Origin: Plantibacter sp050587525
Lineage (GTDB): Bacteria; Actinomycetota; Actinomycetes; Actinomycetales; Microbacteriaceae
NCBI RefSeq assembly: GCF_050587525.1
Contig: NZ_JBOBFT010000004.1
Coordinates: forward strand, 124,001-188,000
Direction: 5' to 3'
Length of the DNA stretch: 64,000 nt
Shown here piece after piece: positions 30,346-39,232 of the stretch. Position numbers and translations under genes: made by a program. Within the stretch, counting starts at the first letter, position 1. Each line of letters begins with the position of its first letter. The notes under the pieces were generated by a model. The model was not told the DNA's origin and searched no databases. It saw nothing but the letters and a program-made list of their open reading frames with translations.

Positions 30346-31104
30346 CTACCGCAGGAACGTGCTGAGCGCCCGGGTGATCTCGCGGTGCGCCTTCGCGTGG
30401 TCGATCGTCGCGGTGCCGTCGCCCGGCTGCACTCCGTAGTCGCCGAAGCTCGCGTGATTGGCCCCGTCGATCTCCACGAACGTCGTGTCCGACGGCAGGA
30501 GGTGGCGCGCGTCGGCGATCTTCTCGGGAGTGCTGAGTCCGTCATCGCTGCCGGAGAGGCTCAGAACGGCGAGGTCCGTTCCCGAGAGGTCGTTGGCGCA
30601 GTAGCTGCCGAACAGCACGAGTCCGGAGACGGCGGGATCGTCCGCCAGCTGGCAGGCGCGGACGCCGCCGAGCGAGTGGCCGCCGACGTACCAGCGGTCG
30701 ACGCCGGGAGCTGCCGCGGTGAACGCGGAGAGCGGACGCGTGTCGAAGAAGGCCAGATTGAGGGTGGGCTTCGTGATGACGACCGTGAGCCCGTCGTCCT
30801 CGACCGCTCCGGCGAGCACAGCGAGGTAGGCGTATGGATCGACTTTGGCGCCGGGGATGAAGACGAGGCCGTCGCCTGAGGCAGGTTCCGCCGCAGCGTC
30901 CGTCGGGGTCATCACGATGGACCCGTCGACCTCCGTGATCTGGACCGCGTCGTTCTCCCAGACCGCGAGAGCCGCTGCGCGCGTGCCCTGCATCACGGCC
31001 TGCGTCCACACGACGAAGCAGATGATCACGACCACGAATGCGACGAGCGCGACGAATCCGGTGGTCCGGACGACTTCCCTGCGGTTCCCGTGTGTCTTCG
31101 CCAT
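30346..31104 (-). CDS. Membrane-anchored alpha/beta hydrolase
   Basis: A 252-residue protein with an N-terminal membrane anchor (about residues 16-36, FVALVAFVVVIICFVVW) and an extracytoplasmic alpha/beta-hydrolase domain. The nucleophile elbow is GGHSLGGVRA (Ser near residue 142), the acid is probably in SGSDDGLS and the His in DGANHASFGDYG. This is the hydrolase_5 (dienelactone hydrolase-like) type; substrate unknown. There is no ribosome binding site, but CAGAAT lies 6 nt before the ATG, hinting at a leaderless mRNA. Confidence 0.88.
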   Translation of the reverse strand: MAKTHGNRREVVRTTGFVALVAFVVVIICFVVWTQAVMQGTRAAALAVWENDAVQITEVDGSIVMTPTDAAAEPASGDGLVFIPGAKVDPYAYLAVLAGAVEDDGLTVVITKPTLNLAFFDTRPLSAFTAAAPGVDRWYVGGHSLGGVRACQLADDPAVSGLVLFGSYCANDLSGTDLAVLSLSGSDDGLSTPEKIADARHLLPSDTTFVEIDGANHASFGDYGVQPGDGTATIDHAKAHREITRALSTFLR

Positions 31105-31188
31105 CCCACCATTCTGCCCGGTTCTCCCCATTCGCGGCCCCTCGCGGGCCGTCGGGCGGCATCAGAGGCGGGTGTCAGGGTCGGCCAG

Positions 31189-31194
31189 TAGGCT
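31189..31194 (+). promoter_or_regulatory. -10 element for leaderless nadK
   Basis: TAGGCT followed by six bases and the GTG of nadK at 31201. Confidence 0.6.
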
Positions 31195-31200
31195 TCACCG

Positions 31201-32163
31201 GTGACCACCATCGGACTCATCACCCACCCCACCAAGAACATCGACGACTCGGTGCGCATCCTGCGCGCCTGGCAGCGGGAGAACGGCGCCAGGCTCGTCG
31301 GCCTCGAGACCGAAGCCGGGCGGCTCGGCGACGACGTCGAGCTTCTCGCCGAGGACGATTTCGCGGCGCAGGTGGACGTGGCGGTCGCGATGGGCGGCGA
31401 CGGGACAATGCTCGGCGCGATGCGTACGCTCGCCGGACGATCCGCTCCCGTGCTCGGGGTCAACTACGGCAACGTCGGCTTCCTCGTCGAGGTGGAACCG
31501 GCCGGCCTTCCGAAGGCGCTCGAGCGGGTACAGGCGAAGGACTTCTCGATCGAGCCGCACCACGGCCTCGAGGTCACGATCTCGAGCGAGGGATCGGTCA
31601 ACCACCTGCTCGCGTTCAACGACGTGTCGATCGCTCGGCGCCCAGGCACCGGCGTCGTCCTCGCCGATCTCGCCGTCGACGGGACCGCGTACGGCTACTT
31701 CAAGGCCGACGCCATCGTCATCGCCACCCCGACCGGCTCCACCGCGTACAACTACGCCGCCGGCGGCCCCGTGCTCTCCCCCGCCGTCACCGCGACGGTC
31801 GTGACGCCGGTCGCCCCCATGTCCGGCATCGACCGCTCCATCATCCTCGGACCGGCGGAACGTCTCCAGTTCACGATCGGGTCGGCGACGAAGTCCGCCG
31901 CCGTCGAGATCGACGGCCGGGTCCTCGCCGACGTCGGCAGTGGAGCGATCCTGACGGTACGACTCGTCAAGGATGCGGCGAACGTCGTCCGCCTCGACCC
32001 GAGCCGCCACTCGCGGAAGGGCAGACTGAAGCTGAGCCTGCTCGACCTGCCCCTCCGTCGCGACCAGCTGCTCGAGCTCGTCCCGCCGGACATCCGCGCC
32101 CAGGTCGAGCGCCCGTCGCGGGTTCGGCGGGCCCGCGCGAAGTCCGCCGACCCGTCCCACTGA
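31201..32163 (+). CDS. nadK: NAD kinase
   Basis: A 320-residue enzyme phosphorylating NAD to NADP. The family motif MGGDGTML (near residue 64), NYGNVGFL, FNDVSIAR and the NAD-binding TPTGSTAYNYAAGGPVLSPA are intact. Length is slightly long; the last residues AKSADPSH are encoded by the first unit of a 20-bp tandem repeat that also supplies the stop codon, so the native C-terminus may have been altered by the repeat. GTG start, predicted leaderless. Confidence 0.97.
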   Translation: MTTIGLITHPTKNIDDSVRILRAWQRENGARLVGLETEAGRLGDDVELLAEDDFAAQVDVAVAMGGDGTMLGAMRTLAGRSAPVLGVNYGNVGFLVEVEPAGLPKALERVQAKDFSIEPHHGLEVTISSEGSVNHLLAFNDVSIARRPGTGVVLADLAVDGTAYGYFKADAIVIATPTGSTAYNYAAGGPVLSPAVTATVVTPVAPMSGIDRSIILGPAERLQFTIGSATKSAAVEIDGRVLADVGSGAILTVRLVKDAANVVRLDPSRHSRKGRLKLSLLDLPLRRDQLLELVPPDIRAQVERPSRVRRARAKSADPSH

Positions 32164-32245
32164 GCGCCGACCCGTCCCACTGAGCGCCGACCCGTCCCAC
32201 TGAGCGCCGACCCGTCCCACTGAGCGCCGACCCGTCCCACTGAGC
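32146..32245 (+). repeat. 20-bp tandem repeat, five exact copies, spanning the nadK stop
   Basis: Five identical copies of GCCGACCCGTCCCACTGAGC. The first copy encodes the last codons and TGA of nadK; the other four lie downstream and repeat that stop. The unit is not a multiple of three. Perfect identity suggests recent expansion. Confidence 0.97.
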
Positions 32246-32289
32246 ACAGCTCCCCGGCGGCGGCTCCCGGCCTGCAGCCCCGACGCCCG

Positions 32290-32925
32290 CTACATCGCTG
32301 AGCGGCGTCTGACCACTCCGGCGCTGGCAGCGATGTTCGATCGCGCGAGTCCGGAACCGTCGCGCACCGCGTCGATCCAGTCCGCCGTCTCCGTCACCGC
32401 CGCGAACCGCGATTGCATCGTCACGAGCACGGAGCGGTGAAGCTCCTCCGCCGTGACCCGACCGGCCTCGTTCTCGAGGTTGAGCGTGCCCGTCGCGTCG
32501 GACAGGAACTCCACCTGCAACCCGCGGTGAAGGCCGTCGACGGCCGTCGACTGATCGCAGTTCTGCGTCATGTAGCCGACAATCGAGATCGTGTCCACAC
32601 TCCGCTCCGCGAGCCACTCGGCCAGATCCGTCCCGGTGAACGCCGACGGCAGCGACTTCTCGATGAAGTGGTCCCACGGACGCTCCGCGACCTGCTCCAG
32701 GAGTCCGCCGCCGATGCTGCCGCGAGCGAAGATCGGCGCGTCCTCCGGCGCGGTCTGGCGCACGACGACGATCGGGACGCCTTCGGCCGTGGCCGCATCC
32801 ATCGCGGAGGCGATGTTCGGCAGACTGACGTCGAGCGGCGGGTACTGGATGGGGAGCGCCCCGGTGACGTACTCGTACTGGACGTCGATGACGACGAGCG
32901 CGCGTTTCGGTGTGCTCATGGTCAT
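32290..32925 (-). CDS. Isochorismatase-like cysteine hydrolase
   Basis: About 211 residues with the catalytic triad of the isochorismatase-like family: Asp in LVVIDVQ, Lys in EKSLPSAF, Cys in GYMTQNCDQST. Such enzymes hydrolyse isochorismate, nicotinamide or other amides; the exact one is unknown. Translation probably starts at ATG 32925, which overlaps the stop of the siderophore-interacting-protein gene as TGATG (ATG 32919 is also possible). This coupling hints at a role linked to iron or siderophores, but is not proof. Confidence 0.88.
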   Translation of the reverse strand: MTMSTPKRALVVIDVQYEYVTGALPIQYPPLDVSLPNIASAMDAATAEGVPIVVVRQTAPEDAPIFARGSIGGGLLEQVAERPWDHFIEKSLPSAFTGTDLAEWLAERSVDTISIVGYMTQNCDQSTAVDGLHRGLQVEFLSDATGTLNLENEAGRVTAEELHRSVLVTMQSRFAAVTETADWIDAVRDGSGLARSNIAASAGVVRRRSAM

Positions 32926-33833
32926 CACGCCGGAAGGACGACGCCGATGGGTTCCCGCTTCTCGGCCTGGAACCGGTCCTCGGTCCGGCCGGCAGCCCAG
33001 TAGCCGGAGAGCGAGAGCTGTTTGCGATCGAGGCCACGCTGACCGAGGAAGACGTCGCGGAGCGCTTTCATCGATTCCCGCTCACCGTGCGCGAAGACCT
33101 GGACCCGACCGGTCGGCCACGGGTACGAGGTCACGGCCGAGGCGAGGAGCGACGGCGTCCCCTCCCCGCGTTCTCCACGGCCGACCCAGATGACCTGGAC
33201 GCCTGATGGAGCCGGGAGTTCGAGGACGTCGTCCTTCCCGCCGATCTCGATGAAGGCGAGGCCGACGGCGTCGGCGGGGAGCGCTTCGAAGGCGGCTGCG
33301 ATGGCGGGGATCGCGGATTCGTCGCCGGCGAACAGGTGCCAGTCCGCTTCCGGGTCCGGCCGGTAGGCGCCGCCTGGACCGGCGAACACGACGCGGTCGC
33401 CCGGCTTCGCGACAGCAGCCCAGGGGCCGGCGAGTCCTTCGTCGCCGTGGACGACGAAATCGATGTCGACCGTTCGCGCCGTCTCGTCCACCCGACGAAC
33501 CGTGTACGTGCGGGTCACCGGGAGGTCTTCCGGGCTCAGCGTCTCGCGGAGCGCGAGGACGTCGTACGGCGGTTCGAGACCGAGTTCCGGCTTCGCGAAG
33601 AAGATCTTGACGTACGCGTCGGTCGCGTCGTTCCGTCGGAAGTCGGCGAACCCGTCGCCGCCGAGGGTCAACCGCACGAGGTGCGGAGTGAGCCAGGTGC
33701 TCTGCTGCACCTCGAGGATCGTCTGCGGCCTGGGCGGCCGTGCGGGAACCGGTGCTGGTGTTCGAACTGCTGCTGGTGCTGCGCCTGTGGGGACCTGGTC
33801 TGGAGTCTGGTTCGCATTCATGGGTGCAACCAT
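32925..33833 (-). CDS. Siderophore-interacting protein (FAD-dependent ferric-siderophore reductase)
   Basis: About 302 residues. After a Pro/Ala-rich, repeat-like N-terminus (TPAPVPARPPRP), the FAD domain shows LTPHLVRLTLGGDGF and the flavin motif TRTYTVRRVD; the C-terminal SIP domain ends LSGYWAAGRTEDRF. The family reduces Fe(III)-siderophores to release iron in the cytoplasm. The start is uncertain: ATG 33833 has GGGGTG upstream, ATG 33821 (MNANQ) is the other choice. No DtxR box is seen in the short upstream gap. First gene of a pair with the isochorismatase-like gene. Confidence 0.9.
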   Translation of the reverse strand: MVAPMNANQTPDQVPTGAAPAAVRTPAPVPARPPRPQTILEVQQSTWLTPHLVRLTLGGDGFADFRRNDATDAYVKIFFAKPELGLEPPYDVLALRETLSPEDLPVTRTYTVRRVDETARTVDIDFVVHGDEGLAGPWAAVAKPGDRVVFAGPGGAYRPDPEADWHLFAGDESAIPAIAAAFEALPADAVGLAFIEIGGKDDVLELPAPSGVQVIWVGRGERGEGTPSLLASAVTSYPWPTGRVQVFAHGERESMKALRDVFLGQRGLDRKQLSLSGYWAAGRTEDRFQAEKREPIGVVLPA

Positions 33834-33891
33834 TGTCACCCCGTCAGAGCCGGAGATGGTCAGAAACGGTCATCTTGCGAGAGGCGGACGG

Positions 33892-34968
33892 CTATCTTGC
33901 GACAGGCGGGATGGTCCCATCGGCGTCCACTCGCGGACGCTCGACTCCCGGGATGCGGGCGAACGCCCGGACGAAGCCAACGACGACGTCAGCGACGCTC
34001 AGCACGATGACGACGACGAGGATGGTGACCGTGAGACCGCCACCGGGAGCCGCGCCTCCCGGCCATCCGATCGCATCGAAGAACGCCGGGTTCAGGAGTG
34101 CGCCCTGAGCTGCGACGAACACGATCGGACCGACGAAGAGCACAGCCAGGGCGGTGTTGGCGAGTGCCTGAGGGAGACCCCATCCGGCGTAGTACGCCAG
34201 GAGGTCGAAGCCGATGCGGACGACGGCGATGCAGACGATGACGAGGAGCACGCCGGAGGACCAGAGGTCTGGAGCGAGCGCACCGATCGGGCGTCCCGTG
34301 GCGTCGACGACGGGGCTGACGGTCTGCGACAGGACGAGGAGCCCAGCGAGGAAGATGGTGACGGCGGCTCCCCACACGAGCACGGTGAAGTCGATCGGTT
34401 TCCCGGGACCGTCCTGGAGCGCGTCAGGGGTCCACCGCCGCCGGCTGGACCATCGGCGCGGGGTGATGCGCTCGATGAGGGCGTACACCGCCGTGGTCCA
34501 GAAGAGTATGTGCATGCCGACGACCAGGACCGTCCAGAAGCCGGCGCCGAGCGCTGCGCCCACTCCGCTCCCGGTCAGGATCCGGATGCCGGCGAGCAGG
34601 ACGAACAGGAGCGGCGGGACCGTGGACAGGAGGATGGTCACGAGTCGGAGGTAGTCGCGGTAGAGCTCGGATCCGATGAGGTGCAACGGTCGATCGGTGT
34701 AAGAGGCGGCCAGGCGTGCCGGATCGCCGAGCTCCGTGAGGACCTGCCGCTCCGCCGAGGCCGGCGATGTTCCGGCGTCGGTGAGCGCTTCGACCGCTTC
34801 CGCGATCCCGCCCCGGAGCTCGGTGTCGACCGTGCTCCGCTGCCGTGCGGGCAGCCGACGGATGACGTCCTGCACGTACCGTTCGGTCATCGAGGGTTCA
34901 TACCGAGTCGCGGGCTCGCGCGCCCAGCGCTCGTCCGGCGCCGGCGGGGCGAGTGGCGTGGTGTTCAT
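33892..34968 (-). CDS. Permease-prefix (HAAS-like) membrane protein
   Basis: A 358-residue protein. The N-terminal cytoplasmic helical domain (TERYVQDVIRRLPARQR, then AEAVEALTDAGTSPASAERQ and LTELGDPARLAASYTDRP) is the permease-prefix/HAAS signalling domain, followed by about six membrane helices and ending in a short charged tail. Such proteins are usually encoded beside a PadR regulator; none is here. GAAGGA lies 6 nt before the ATG. The 3' end contains one copy of a direct repeat (ATCTTGCGA near 33873 and 33893). Confidence 0.85.
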   Translation of the reverse strand: MNTTPLAPPAPDERWAREPATRYEPSMTERYVQDVIRRLPARQRSTVDTELRGGIAEAVEALTDAGTSPASAERQVLTELGDPARLAASYTDRPLHLIGSELYRDYLRLVTILLSTVPPLLFVLLAGIRILTGSGVGAALGAGFWTVLVVGMHILFWTTAVYALIERITPRRWSSRRRWTPDALQDGPGKPIDFTVLVWGAAVTIFLAGLLVLSQTVSPVVDATGRPIGALAPDLWSSGVLLVIVCIAVVRIGFDLLAYYAGWGLPQALANTALAVLFVGPIVFVAAQGALLNPAFFDAIGWPGGAAPGGGLTVTILVVVIVLSVADVVVGFVRAFARIPGVERPRVDADGTIPPVAR

Positions 34969-35224
34969 GGTGCGTCCTTCAGGGTGAGCAGGCCGTCTTC
35001 AGGGCGTCGCAGTCCTGGGACCGTGTGGTGTCACGGATGGGTGGAACAACTGATGGGTGGTGGAGCTGGCGATGAGGCGTGCGAGGGACGGCACGCCGCG
35101 AACATCGGCGTGAACACCGTGACGAGCGTGTCGGCATCGATCACCGTTCCGACGGTACTGCGTGTCACCCGGTCTGGCCAATCGTCCGAGTGCATCCGGC
35201 GAGCACGACCCAGCGCGAGAGCGT

Positions 35225-36646
35225 TCAGTACTCGACGTCGTGGAGCAGTTTGGCGAGCTCTTCGCGACTGCGCGTGCCGGTCTTCGTGAAGACCTTGCCG
35301 AGGTGCGTGTCGACGGTCCGTCCGGAGATGTACAGTCGGGTCGCGATCTCCGCGGTCGAGAAGCCGAGCGCCGCCAGGAACGCGATCTCGCGTTCACGGG
35401 TGCTCAGGTCGGCGAGGGAGGCTCCGTGGGCCGGTATCCACAAGCCATGACGGCTGAGGGCTCGTGTGCTCGGCGCGTTCCGGCCGGACTCGATCTGGTA
35501 GAGCAGCGGCTCCGCGACGGGAGCGTCGCACCGATCGACCAGATCAGCGGCACGGCGGGCGAGCGACGGCGTCGACTCCCCGGACATCGAGAGCAGGTGG
35601 ATGGCGTAGACCTCGAGGAGCGGGAGGTCCTCGCGTTCCGCTTCGGCCCGGAGGTCCGCGGCGTCCTCTGCAGCCACGTCGTCGAGCTTCGACCACAGCG
35701 CGGACAGTGCGCAGAGGTATCTCGTGTACCCGGCGTACGTCCGGTTGCCCGCCCCGAGGGATCCGATCGCCCGTTCTCGCAGCACGGAGGCGGCCGATGC
35801 ATCGCCCTGGACGCTCGCGGAATACGAGAGGTACGCGGACGCCTGCGCGTGCCCGTCGAGGACGTCGCCGGTCGGCATCGAGGCGATGGCGTGTTCGAAA
35901 CGGTCCGTCGCCCCGCTCCACCGGCCCGATGCGACATCGATCATCCCGGAGGCGAAGGACAGTGCACCCACCCGGCGTTCGAGGGGCGCGGGGGTGGCGC
36001 GAAGGAGGGCGCTTCCGCTCGTGACGAGGAGCGCGGCACGCGTCGGTCGACCGGACAGCAGTTCCGTCGTGACGACGGCGGCTCCGAGCTCGATGAGCGA
36101 GTCGACCGCGATGCGCCGTTGCGCGAGTCGTGCGCGCGCCGCTCGGCGGAACACGGCGAGGGCCTCGGAGCGCTCGCCCCGCAGTCCGAGGATCCCCAGG
36201 TACGCGGCGTCCGACTCCATCCAGGTGCCCGGACGGACCTCGAGCGCCAGGTCGCGCAGCAACGGGAACGCTCGGCCGTGCTCGCCGGCGAGGGCGAACT
36301 GTTCGGCACGGAGCTCCGTCTCGAGCACGGGATTCGGCGTGGCGAGCGATGCGACGAGCGCGGTGATCGCACGCTGCGCGGCCTGCGCGTCGCCCCGGAC
36401 GAGGCCGAAGAGCGACAGGCGGACTCGACACGTCTGTTCCAGAAGCGCGTCACGATCGGCTCGGAACTCGGCTCCGGCATCGAGCGACTTCGCGATCTCG
36501 TCCGCCTCGTCGAGCAGGCCGAGGGCCTTGTCGACCTCTCGCGGATTGTCCTCCGCCGCGAGCCGAATCGCCGCCCGGGCAGCGTCGATGATCGATCCCG
36601 CCCGTCGGACCTCCATCGGCCCGTGGTCCCGCTGCTCGCCGCCCAC
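35225..36646 (-). CDS. LuxR-type (HTH) transcriptional regulator with helical repeat domain
   Basis: A 473-residue regulator. The C-terminal about 65 residues form a LuxR/FixJ-type HTH: LSTREREIAFLAALGFSTAE, then IATRLYISGRTVDTHLGKVF. The first 400 residues are Ala/Leu/Arg-rich helical repeats (TPR-like), and there is no AAA+ or receiver domain, so it looks like a MalT/LAL-related regulator lacking the ATPase. GTG 36646 has TACCAT 6 nt upstream, fixing the start as leaderless. The 256-bp gap to its left (34969-35224) shows nothing else. Confidence 0.85.
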   Translation of the reverse strand: MGGEQRDHGPMEVRRAGSIIDAARAAIRLAAEDNPREVDKALGLLDEADEIAKSLDAGAEFRADRDALLEQTCRVRLSLFGLVRGDAQAAQRAITALVASLATPNPVLETELRAEQFALAGEHGRAFPLLRDLALEVRPGTWMESDAAYLGILGLRGERSEALAVFRRAARARLAQRRIAVDSLIELGAAVVTTELLSGRPTRAALLVTSGSALLRATPAPLERRVGALSFASGMIDVASGRWSGATDRFEHAIASMPTGDVLDGHAQASAYLSYSASVQGDASAASVLRERAIGSLGAGNRTYAGYTRYLCALSALWSKLDDVAAEDAADLRAEAEREDLPLLEVYAIHLLSMSGESTPSLARRAADLVDRCDAPVAEPLLYQIESGRNAPSTRALSRHGLWIPAHGASLADLSTREREIAFLAALGFSTAEIATRLYISGRTVDTHLGKVFTKTGTRSREELAKLLHDVEY

Positions 36647-36652
36647 GTCGTC

Positions 36653-36658
36653 ATGGTA
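36653..36658 (-). promoter_or_regulatory. -10 element for leaderless LuxR-type gene
   Basis: TACCAT on the minus strand, 6 nt before GTG 36646. Confidence 0.5.
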
Positions 36659-36760
36659 GTCGGTCGCACACCTCAGCGGGTCGAAGATCGACGCCGACCG
36701 CGCGGGCCGTATATGGACGAATCGTCAGCCTGACGCTGGCATACTGGAGGGATGGGAACG

Positions 36761-37141
36761 ATGGCTGGCTGGTATCCGCACCCGGACGACCCCACGAAGG
36801 AGCTCCGCTTCGACGGCACCGAATGGGGCGAGTCGCGAGTCCTCCGTTTCGAACGGAACAAGCCCGTCCTCACCGAGGCCGCCGGCTGGTACCCGCACCC
36901 CGACGACGACGACACCCAGGTCGAATTCGACGGCGCGGGATGGACCGGCTCTCGGGTCCTCCACTTGGAGAACGGCGAGACCGTCGCCGCGACCGACGGG
37001 AAGTCCCCCGTCGCGCAGATCACGGCGGCTCCGCCGGAGAATCCCACGTGGGTCATGACGAGGCGACTCCTCTCCTTCGGTCCGCTCGTCGCGATCGCCG
37101 CCGTCGGCATCATCGCGATCCTCACGACGAACGGTCGCTGA
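36761..37141 (+). CDS. DUF2510-repeat membrane protein
   Basis: A 126-residue protein with two DUF2510-like motifs, AGWYPHPDDPTKELRFDGTE and AGWYPHPDDDDTQVEFDGAG, about 42 residues apart, followed by a C-terminal helix (LVAIAAVGIIAILTT). DUF2510 is a short WYxDP-type domain common on actinobacterial membrane proteins; its ligand is unknown. ATG 36761 is preferred: GGAGG lies 10 nt upstream, whereas the earlier ATG 36752 abuts it. Confidence 0.85.
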   Translation: MAGWYPHPDDPTKELRFDGTEWGESRVLRFERNKPVLTEAAGWYPHPDDDDTQVEFDGAGWTGSRVLHLENGETVAATDGKSPVAQITAAPPENPTWVMTRRLLSFGPLVAIAAVGIIAILTTNGR

Positions 37142-37220
37142 GCGAGCGCTCGTCACACAGCGACCAGGCCGGGATGCAACCCCTAGCCGCGCTGGTACGG
37201 GGACGGCGAGACTGCTGTGC

Positions 37221-37700
37221 ATGAGCTCAGCATCGACGCCCCCAGAACACCCGCATCGTGCACGCGCGACCGGCCCGGACGAAGCGCACCGCCGCCCGGC
37301 AGGAGTCGATGACGCGACGGTCGAGGCGCTCGGAAAGCTCTCCGAGGCATTGGAGACGGTCGAGCACGCGCGCGGTGCGCTCTACGCCTTCCACCGCCTG
37401 ACCGGTTCGGCGGACTTGGCCCTGGGCGAGGCGGCGGGGCTCCTTCGGGACGCCGGGCACGGCGAGCTCGCCGATCGGATCGATCACGACCTCGTCGGGC
37501 GGAACGTCATCGAGGGACGGTGGACGTTCCAGATCGTCGAGGACTACGACGACGGCTACTACGACGCGTTCAAGGCTGTTGAGCGCACCGCCCGTGACGA
37601 GCTCGTGGGCGGGCGTCGACACCTCTTCGAAGCGGAGATGAAGGAGGACCGCCGAACCCACGGCGCGAAGCACCACGAGGCGCTCCCTCCGGAGGCGTGA
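37221..37700 (+). CDS. Conserved hypothetical protein
   Basis: A 159-residue hydrophilic protein of unrecognised family. Notable stretches: KLSEALETVEHARGALYAFH, ADRIDHDLVGRNVIEGRWTF and QIVEDYDDGYYDAFKAVE. The last 20 codons (from 37643) belong to the first unit of a 92-bp duplication, so the stop and the downstream 90 bp are repeated. Ribosome binding site weak. Confidence 0.7.
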   Translation: MSSASTPPEHPHRARATGPDEAHRRPAGVDDATVEALGKLSEALETVEHARGALYAFHRLTGSADLALGEAAGLLRDAGHGELADRIDHDLVGRNVIEGRWTFQIVEDYDDGYYDAFKAVERTARDELVGGRRHLFEAEMKEDRRTHGAKHHEALPPEA

Positions 37701-37827
37701 GGAACCCCGGGCGTCACGGCAGGTCCAGGAACGAGGAGGACCGCCGAACCCACGGCGCGAGGCACCACGAGGCGCTCCCTCCGGAGGCGTGAGGAACCCC
37801 CGTACGTCACGGCAGGTCCAGGAACGA
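37643..37827 (+). repeat. 92/93-bp tandem duplication covering the end of the hypothetical gene
   Basis: Unit 1 (37643-37734) contains the last codons and stop of the gene; unit 2 (37735-37827) is nearly identical with about four differences including a 1-bp length change. Each contains the palindrome CCTCCGGAGG just before TGAGG. Confidence 0.95.
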
Positions 37828-37830
37828 CGA

Positions 37831-37858
37831 AAGCGCGGGTCCGAGAGGACCCGCGCTT
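37831..37858. terminator. Strong terminator after carD
   Basis: Perfect 12-bp stem AAGCGCGGGTCC / GGACCCGCGCTT with a GAGA tetraloop, 41 bases past the carD stop; it can serve both convergent transcripts. Confidence 0.9.
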
Positions 37859-37899
37859 CCAACGATGCTTCCGGGGCGTCCGGACGCTGCCCTGCCCTG

Positions 37900-38421
37900 C
37901 TACTTGGCGGCAGCCGTGAGCGTCTCCGGGTCCGCGAGCGTCTGCGCGAGGACCTCGTCGAGGAGGACGGAGGCGCCGTCGTCGTCGAGACCCTGGGCGA
38001 GTGCGAGCTCGGAGACGAGGACCTGGCGCGCCTTCTGCAGCATGCGCTTCTCGCCGGCCGAAACGCCGCTGTCCTGGTCGCGGCGCCACAGGTCGCGGAC
38101 GACCTCGCCGACGCGGTGGACGTTGCCGCTCGCCATCTTCTCCTGGTTGGCCTTGTACCGGCGCGACCAGTTGCCCGGCTCCTCGACGAAGGGCTCGCGG
38201 AGGACCGTGTACACGGCCTGGACGCCTTCGTTGTCGATGACGTCGCGGACGCCGACGAGGTCGGCGTTCGCGATCGGGAGCTTGATCGTCAGATCGCTCG
38301 TGTGCACGCGGAGGGTCATGACCTGCTGTTCCTCACCCTTGATGGTGAGGGTCGACAGCTCGGTGATGGTGACGGCGCCGTGGTGCGGGTAGACGAGCGT
38401 TTCCCCAACAGTGAACTTCAT
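37900..38421 (-). CDS. carD: CarD family RNA polymerase-binding regulator
   Basis: A 173-residue CarD/CdnL protein. It begins MKFTVGETLVYPHHGAVTIT, the RNA polymerase beta-binding Tudor-like domain, and has the DNA-binding helical half with the conserved Trp in EPGNWSRRYKANQEKMASGN and VRDLWRRDQ. It stabilises open promoter complexes at rRNA and housekeeping genes in actinobacteria. Normal length; no strong ribosome binding site. Ends before a perfect hairpin. Confidence 0.96.
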   Translation of the reverse strand: MKFTVGETLVYPHHGAVTITELSTLTIKGEEQQVMTLRVHTSDLTIKLPIANADLVGVRDVIDNEGVQAVYTVLREPFVEEPGNWSRRYKANQEKMASGNVHRVGEVVRDLWRRDQDSGVSAGEKRMLQKARQVLVSELALAQGLDDDGASVLLDEVLAQTLADPETLTAAAK

Positions 38422-38554
38422 GGCAGTGTGTCTCTTCTCTTCTCAGGTTGCGTGCGCCGACTGGCTGGAGCCGGCAGAGGTCGAACAGGTGTGGGTCCGG
38501 TGATCGGACGGGCTATGGGGTCGAGCTTCGGGGCGTGAACTGCGTCATCCCGGG

Positions 38555-39193
38555 CTACTCGGTGCCGGAGGCGAGCAGCCAGGGCGGTAACAGGTCGATG
38601 AGTTCGTCGACCAACTGGTCGTCGGAGACATCGATCCGTCCGCGCATCCAGACGTCGATGAGGGCGAGTGTTCCACCCGCGACGTAGGTGGTGACGACTT
38701 CCGGCTTCACTCCGGGCGGCACAGTGACGGTGTCGATGAGGGAGGCGAGCATCCGGTTGGTGTAGGCCGTGACGATGTCGTCGTAGGTGTCGCGGGCGAC
38801 AGGCAGATCGAGGACGCTCGAATACAGCGGGAAGTGTTCGATGAGATGCGCGATGAGGCGTCGATAGCCGATGCGCGCCGCCGCGAGTCCCGTGTCGAGA
38901 TCGCCACCGAGTTCGTCGCGGTGGACCTCGACGCCGGCCGTGCCGATCTCGGAGAACTGCAGGCGCAGGAAGTCGGTCGTGAGCTCGTCGAGGCTCGAGA
39001 AGTGCGCGTAGAACGAGCTGCGGCTGATACCCGCGGTTCGGACGATGTCGCCGACGGAGACGCTCTCGGATCGTTCGGCCATGAGCGTGCCGACGGCGGA
39101 GAAGATGGTCTGCCTGGTGCGCTCTGCTCGGGGATCGGTTGTCGTCCGCCCCGGAGCAGTCTCGGGGTCGGAAGGTCCTGATTGTCGCGCCAT
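38555..39193 (-). CDS. TetR/AcrR family regulator
   Basis: A 212-residue repressor-type protein. The HTH is in residues about 23-70: RTRQTIFSAVGTLMAERSES, then VGDIVRTAGISRSSFYAHFS. The ligand domain is unassigned. Its own -10 (TACACT, 39206-39201) lies 7 nt before the ATG, and a perfect 10-bp-arm palindrome covers the -35 and spacer region, so autorepression is likely. Divergent from the AraC gene. Confidence 0.92.
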   Translation of the reverse strand: MARQSGPSDPETAPGRTTTDPRAERTRQTIFSAVGTLMAERSESVSVGDIVRTAGISRSSFYAHFSSLDELTTDFLRLQFSEIGTAGVEVHRDELGGDLDTGLAAARIGYRRLIAHLIEHFPLYSSVLDLPVARDTYDDIVTAYTNRMLASLIDTVTVPPGVKPEVVTTYVAGGTLALIDVWMRGRIDVSDDQLVDELIDLLPPWLLASGTE

Positions 39194-39210
39194 TCCTTCC
39201 AGTGTACCAC

Positions 39211-39232
39211 TTCTCGGACAGTTGTCCGAGAA
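39211..39232. promoter_or_regulatory. Perfect palindromic operator between TetR and AraC genes
   Basis: TTCTCGGACA-GT-TGTCCGAGAA: 10-bp arms and a 2-bp centre, a typical TetR-family operator, placed over the -35/spacer of the TetR gene and 45 bp before the AraC ATG. Confidence 0.8.

Noticed and set aside
34999..35397. Possible small PadR or hypothetical gene left of the LuxR-type gene
   Set aside because: Translation is Ser/Arg/Thr-rich, overlaps the LuxR coding sequence in another frame, and shows no HTH.
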